From Plantago major (Eukaryota; Streptophyta; Magnoliopsida; Lamiales; Plantaginaceae): a stretch of 64,000 bases of DNA. Below, in pieces: positions 60,594 through 64,000 of the stretch. Each line of letters opens with the position of its first letter. Position 1 is the stretch's first letter. The notes under the pieces are model-generated. The model saw only the letters and a program-made list of their open reading frames with translations. It was not told the DNA's origin and did no database searches. Where the stretch lies: positions 98,971,352-99,035,351 of the forward strand of contig CM048841.1 in NCBI GenBank assembly GCA_026545765.1, in the 5' to 3' direction. Both the position numbers and the translations under genes were made by a program.

Positions 60594-60869
60594 TCAATCA
60601 GAGTGTAAGTCCTGGTGCAGATCATAAACATCGGAAACTGATGAGGAAGAAGAAGATGAGGAGGAGAAGAAAAAGGGATTCTCCGGCGGAACGAAGCATA
60701 AGAAGGTCCAGATGCACAAGGCGAGGCGGCCAAGCTGCTGGACGGGAAAGCAGAAGATGAGATTGAGGACCTGATCGCTGTTCAGCCTCTCAGGGTTGCA
60801 GGCTATGTACTGGCACGCTTCCGCAGAAACCTTAGCTACTTTTACCACGACACGGCTGTTCAGCACCAT
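60594..60869 (-). CDS. Small plant protein of unknown function
   Basis: Single-exon frame of 91 residues starting MVLNSRVVVKVAKVSAEACQ. It contains ACNPERLNSDQVLNLIFCFP, and a hydrophobic segment at about residues 48-61 (LGRLALCIWTFLCF). A serine run follows (about ten Ser, encoded by a CTT/CCT repeat), and the end is YDLHQDLHSD. The ordered, charged N-terminal half and the start context look like a real gene, and I believe similar short plant proteins exist, but I cannot name a family. Membrane association is possible. No catalytic motif is seen. Confidence 0.65.
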   Translation of the reverse strand: MVLNSRVVVKVAKVSAEACQYIACNPERLNSDQVLNLIFCFPVQQLGRLALCIWTFLCFVPPENPFFFSSSSSSSSSVSDVYDLHQDLHSD

Positions 60870-62161
60870 TTCCGTTCCGATCTGTACAGGTAATTCTGCG
60901 TTGGAATTGGTTGTTTGCAGGGAAGATGAATTTGTTTTTCTCTTCTTGTTGATTGGGTTAATTCATTGACCTTCCCTTACGATTGAAAAGTTTAAATTGG
61001 ATATTGGTATGGATTGTTTGTTATGTTGAATAAAGTCAACAGGTAGCTGGGCTGTAACGATCTTGCTTCGAGCTATATCCAAGTAGTCCTGTTTTCTTCG
61101 TATTGGATCTCAATCGCCTTGGCCCAATTGTTTTCCTAGTTTTATGAACCCAAAACCGGGGGGTAATGAGCAGGTATGAGATGAATGGTATATAAGTTCA
61201 GGCCGTCTCACATGGCGAAACTTTTAGGCGATTCAAAACCGCATGTCTACTGGACAACATCATACTAGTCTAGTGTAACATATATAATCCAAGTCATGCG
61301 TCACCGTGCTAGCCCAAAGGATTGGATCTCGATTGATTAGTGGTCGAATCGTTAATGTTATAACTCGTATCCCACATTAGTTAATTTAGTATCACGCATC
61401 CCACATCAGTTAAGACTATGGATATAAGTATATAAATAGACCATCACTCTCATATAATATGAGGCCTTTTAAATGATTCCAAAAGTACATTGGACACAGA
61501 ATAAATAATACCATATTAACGTGACGTGTGTAGCCAGTAGTCCAAATCGTGCGTAATCACACATGGCAAATATCATATTTGTGGTCTGCTTATATACTGG
61601 AGTATGTTGTTAATCGATGTAAATCATGGCATTGTCACAATTATAAATTAGTAGTCCACTTATCTTGTGTTTGCAAATGCTTAAAAAAAATGATTTTGTG
61701 CTTTTGAAGAATCAAAATTAGTTTTTTAGTGTTTTATATTACAACTTCTGTAGAAAAAGCGAACCACCGTGTTTGAAGAATCTAATAGTGCTTCTAGCTA
61801 ACTTTAGCAGATAGTAATTTTTTTTCAAATTAAAATCAACTAATTAAATTAATTTTTGTAAACACTAAAACAATAAAACTTATACTTTACAACTTTATGT
61901 GTATAATATATAAAACACTAATGAATTTTGATTACTTTTAAGAAAATCAGACAAAAAAGCACCATTAAAATCATTTGCAAAAACACACCTGCCCATTTCA
62001 ATTTTGATTATTCAATCTGTTGTGAAACGCAAACGCGAGTCGAGTCTTGTGTATGGGTTAGCTAGCGGCCCAAAGTGGATAATCATTCATTCATTCATTC
62101 ATTCACTGTTTCTCAAGTCGTCTCTCTCGATCAGCCAGCTCAGTGGCAAAACCAGAGAGGG
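60870..62161. other. Intergenic with LTR-like debris
   Basis: Divergent promoters of the small gene (left) and the J-domain gene (right). At about 61360-61440 TATCCCACATTAGTTAA and CATCCCACATCAGTTAA stand 36 bp apart, and a TATAAATAG-type box follows, a pattern seen in LTRs of plant Copia elements. An ATTC microsatellite (62083-62104) lies in the J-domain gene leader. Confidence 0.45.
62083..62104. repeat. ATTC microsatellite
   Basis: About five CATT/ATTC units in the probable 5' leader of the J-domain gene. If translation began at the in-frame ATG at 62075, this run would be coding. Confidence 0.85.
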
Positions 62162-64000
62162 ATGCAAGCGTTCGGATATCTAGCGTTTGGGACGAATCAA
62201 ATCGACGGTGGAGGAAGCTGCTGTAGCTCCGCCTCGATTGCCACTTGGTCGACCCGAACCCGCCGAGTCTTCTCCGCCGATGCCCACCGGAATCACTACG
62301 CCGTGCTCGGTGTCGCCCCAAACGCTTCATCTGCCGACATTAAAAAAGCCTACCGTCTCCTTGCTCGCAAGGTACCTTCATTTCTCCTTTTTTTTTTTTT
62401 AATTAGGTTAATAATTATTATTAATGATGTCAAATTGCTTTGTTTTGCTCCTCTTTTCTCAACTTAGTCGATGCAATTTGGAAGATACTGCTACTTTCAT
62501 ATTGCCAAGTACTTACTATATGTACTTATGATTTTTTTTTTATCATCATAGAAACATTATCTGCTACCTAGACACTAGCATTTCTATAATAGCTCAACCA
62601 TTCATCTTACCTGTCTCACTGCCTTATGTTATGACATGTCAATTGCTTGATACAGAAGAATAAAAAACTACAAACTATATCTCACCAAGCATGCTTCAAT
62701 CACTTTTTTGCTCATCTATCTATCAAGTCTGAGTGAGCACCCACCTAATTCTTGGTTCTATCATACAGATTTCTTCAAGTGCTCTGGTTTGATTCCATGG
62801 TTCACATACTGGTTTATTGCAAATGGACGATTTACAACACAGAGACCATCTTTACGATAAAATTTATCCTCAAAGTTATGTATCAACTGGATTCCCTAGA
62901 GTTTCGGACTGTCAAATTCGTAACAAATACCAGTTTCTCCAAACATTAGGAAAAACCATACCACCCCAACTGTTTGCTTCTTACCCCCAATTTACACAAG
63001 TGTCAAGTGGTTTTTACTAATGTATATGAAAATAAGGTTTTTTCCTCACAATTACCCTCATAGATGAACCAAAATTTGAGCAGTTTGCCACATGTGTTAT
63101 ATGCAATGAACCTGGTTCTTCATTCACTGTATTTTTTTAACATGTTTCTAATTTTCATTAGCTGTACTATACCTGTAGTTGTTTTGTAGTATTAGGCAAA
63201 ATTATGTACTTCAGTAATCTGTGACCAACTGTTCAATTTATTTTTTCTACCTGATTTATCGCAGTACCATCCTGATGTTAACAAGGGAGTAGGTGCTACT
63301 GAGGCTTTCAAGAACATCCGCCAGGCATATGATGTGAGTACATACCCTACATTTGCTGTATAATGTTTCCCTCTCACATGTTGATATAACTAACTGCAGC
63401 TCAATGGGAACTAGTCATTACATTTACTCTGCATTCGGGTACCACATACTGTATTCTTGTAATTTTAATATTCCAGGATACAAAGGATGTGAACCTGCGT
63501 TAGAAGGTCTAACAGTCAGACAAGAAGGGACATTAAATTGTCCGTAAGATAAATATTTACCACTTACCACTGAATTTTGAAAGTGTGGAGTTCGGTGGCT
63601 CATCTTTTTGTGAAGTGCATGAGCGCCATGCTCTTGCACTTGCACACATAAAGGACATTACTAAGTTTGCCTCCTTTGCAAGTAATCATCCCCATAGTAT
63701 ATGTACCATGTAGTATATAGTATGTACTTGGAACAAAAGATTCAAGGTATGGGATAGGTTAGTTTTGGCGCCTGACACGTTATTTTCTAGAGAATTAAGC
63801 CGTGACAATAACTTAGTACTATACTACATGCTAAATTTTGACAACCTTTTGAGTTTTACACTAAAAACTACTGTTCTGAGGATTTGATGGTCAAAGGTGA
63901 TTTATTGAATTGCATCTGATCCCTCGGGATCTGTTTATTGCAACTTAAAGCATAATTATTTGCTATTCTGATTCAGGTATTGATTAATGACGTGACAAGA
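62162..64000 (+). CDS. J-domain (DnaJ-like) protein, 3' end beyond window
   Basis: Three exons are visible: 62162-62371, 63265-63333 and 63977 to the window edge, with phase 0 at each junction. The N-terminal 48 residues are rich in Ser, Thr, Ala and Arg, consistent with a plastid transit peptide. A J domain follows: HYAVLGVAPNASSADIKKAY, RLLARK, then YHPDVNKGVGATEAF with the HPD tripeptide that stimulates Hsp70 ATPase, and FKNIRQAYD. The third exon reads VLINDVTR, normal J-domain helix IV territory (Arabidopsis relatives have VLSNEVTR). The gene therefore continues to the right. Start: MQAFGYLAF at 62162 is preferred; an in-frame ATG at 62075 would add 29 residues. Confidence 0.87.

Overview
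The window is nuclear DNA from a flowering plant, most likely a eudicot. It is AT-rich, its genes have many introns with GT..AG junctions, and several protein families are plant-specific (IQM calmodulin-binding proteins, AP2/ERF factors, AG-peptides, kelch-type F-box proteins of the KMD/KFB class). The spaces between genes hold short inverted-repeat elements (MITEs), LINE relics and a Helitron terminus. I cannot name the species; the mix of repeats would fit Caryophyllales, but that is a weak guess. No CRISPR array, operon or prokaryotic signal is present, and I saw no tRNA or rRNA gene.

Layout from left to right. 1-2424: noncoding, with small duplications. 2425-4998 (-): ATXR4-type SET-domain protein, 7 exons. 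4999-12963: repeat-rich spacer with a Helitron 3' end, a 230-bp MITE and a decayed LINE piece. 12964-13998 (+): intronless F-box/kelch protein. 14801-24233 (-): 15-exon gene for the plant orphan member of the DDB1/CPSF160/SF3B3 superfamily. 26318-29031 (+): TRAF-type zinc-finger protein with a repetitive acidic tail. 30465-32780 (+): IQM-type calmodulin-binding protein. 33861-35908 (+): IMP3, a U3 snoRNP protein. 38468-39310 (+): RAP2.11/ERN-type AP2/ERF factor. 40300-43016 (+): peroxisomal-type (CSD3-like) Cu/Zn superoxide dismutase without the usual peroxisomal tail. 43586-45852 (-): nCBP/4EHP cap-binding protein, convergent with the SOD gene. 48218-49064 (+): plant protein of unknown function with one membrane segment. 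49065-55979: accessory spacer with nested MITEs and several repeat families. 55980-56150 (-): arabinogalactan peptide. 57079-58410 (+): broken LINE with a poly(A) tail. 60594-60869 (-): small conserved-looking protein. 62162 to the right edge (+): J-domain protein, cut off by the window.

Exon models were built by hand. I matched splice consensus, required reading-frame phase to close across every intron, and compared with remembered family sequences. For ATXR4, the CPSF-A protein, IMP3, SOD and nCBP every junction closes in frame and total lengths match the families (305, 1393, 183, 153 and 215 residues).

The genes do not form a pathway; they are an ordinary run of independent plant genes. 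I found no clearly novel system. The items most worth a second look are the unstudied CPSF-A orphan, the SOD without a targeting tail, the 43-residue repeats in the TRAF-type protein, and the repeat families, especially the Helitron end, the nested MITEs and the multi-copy inverted-repeat family.
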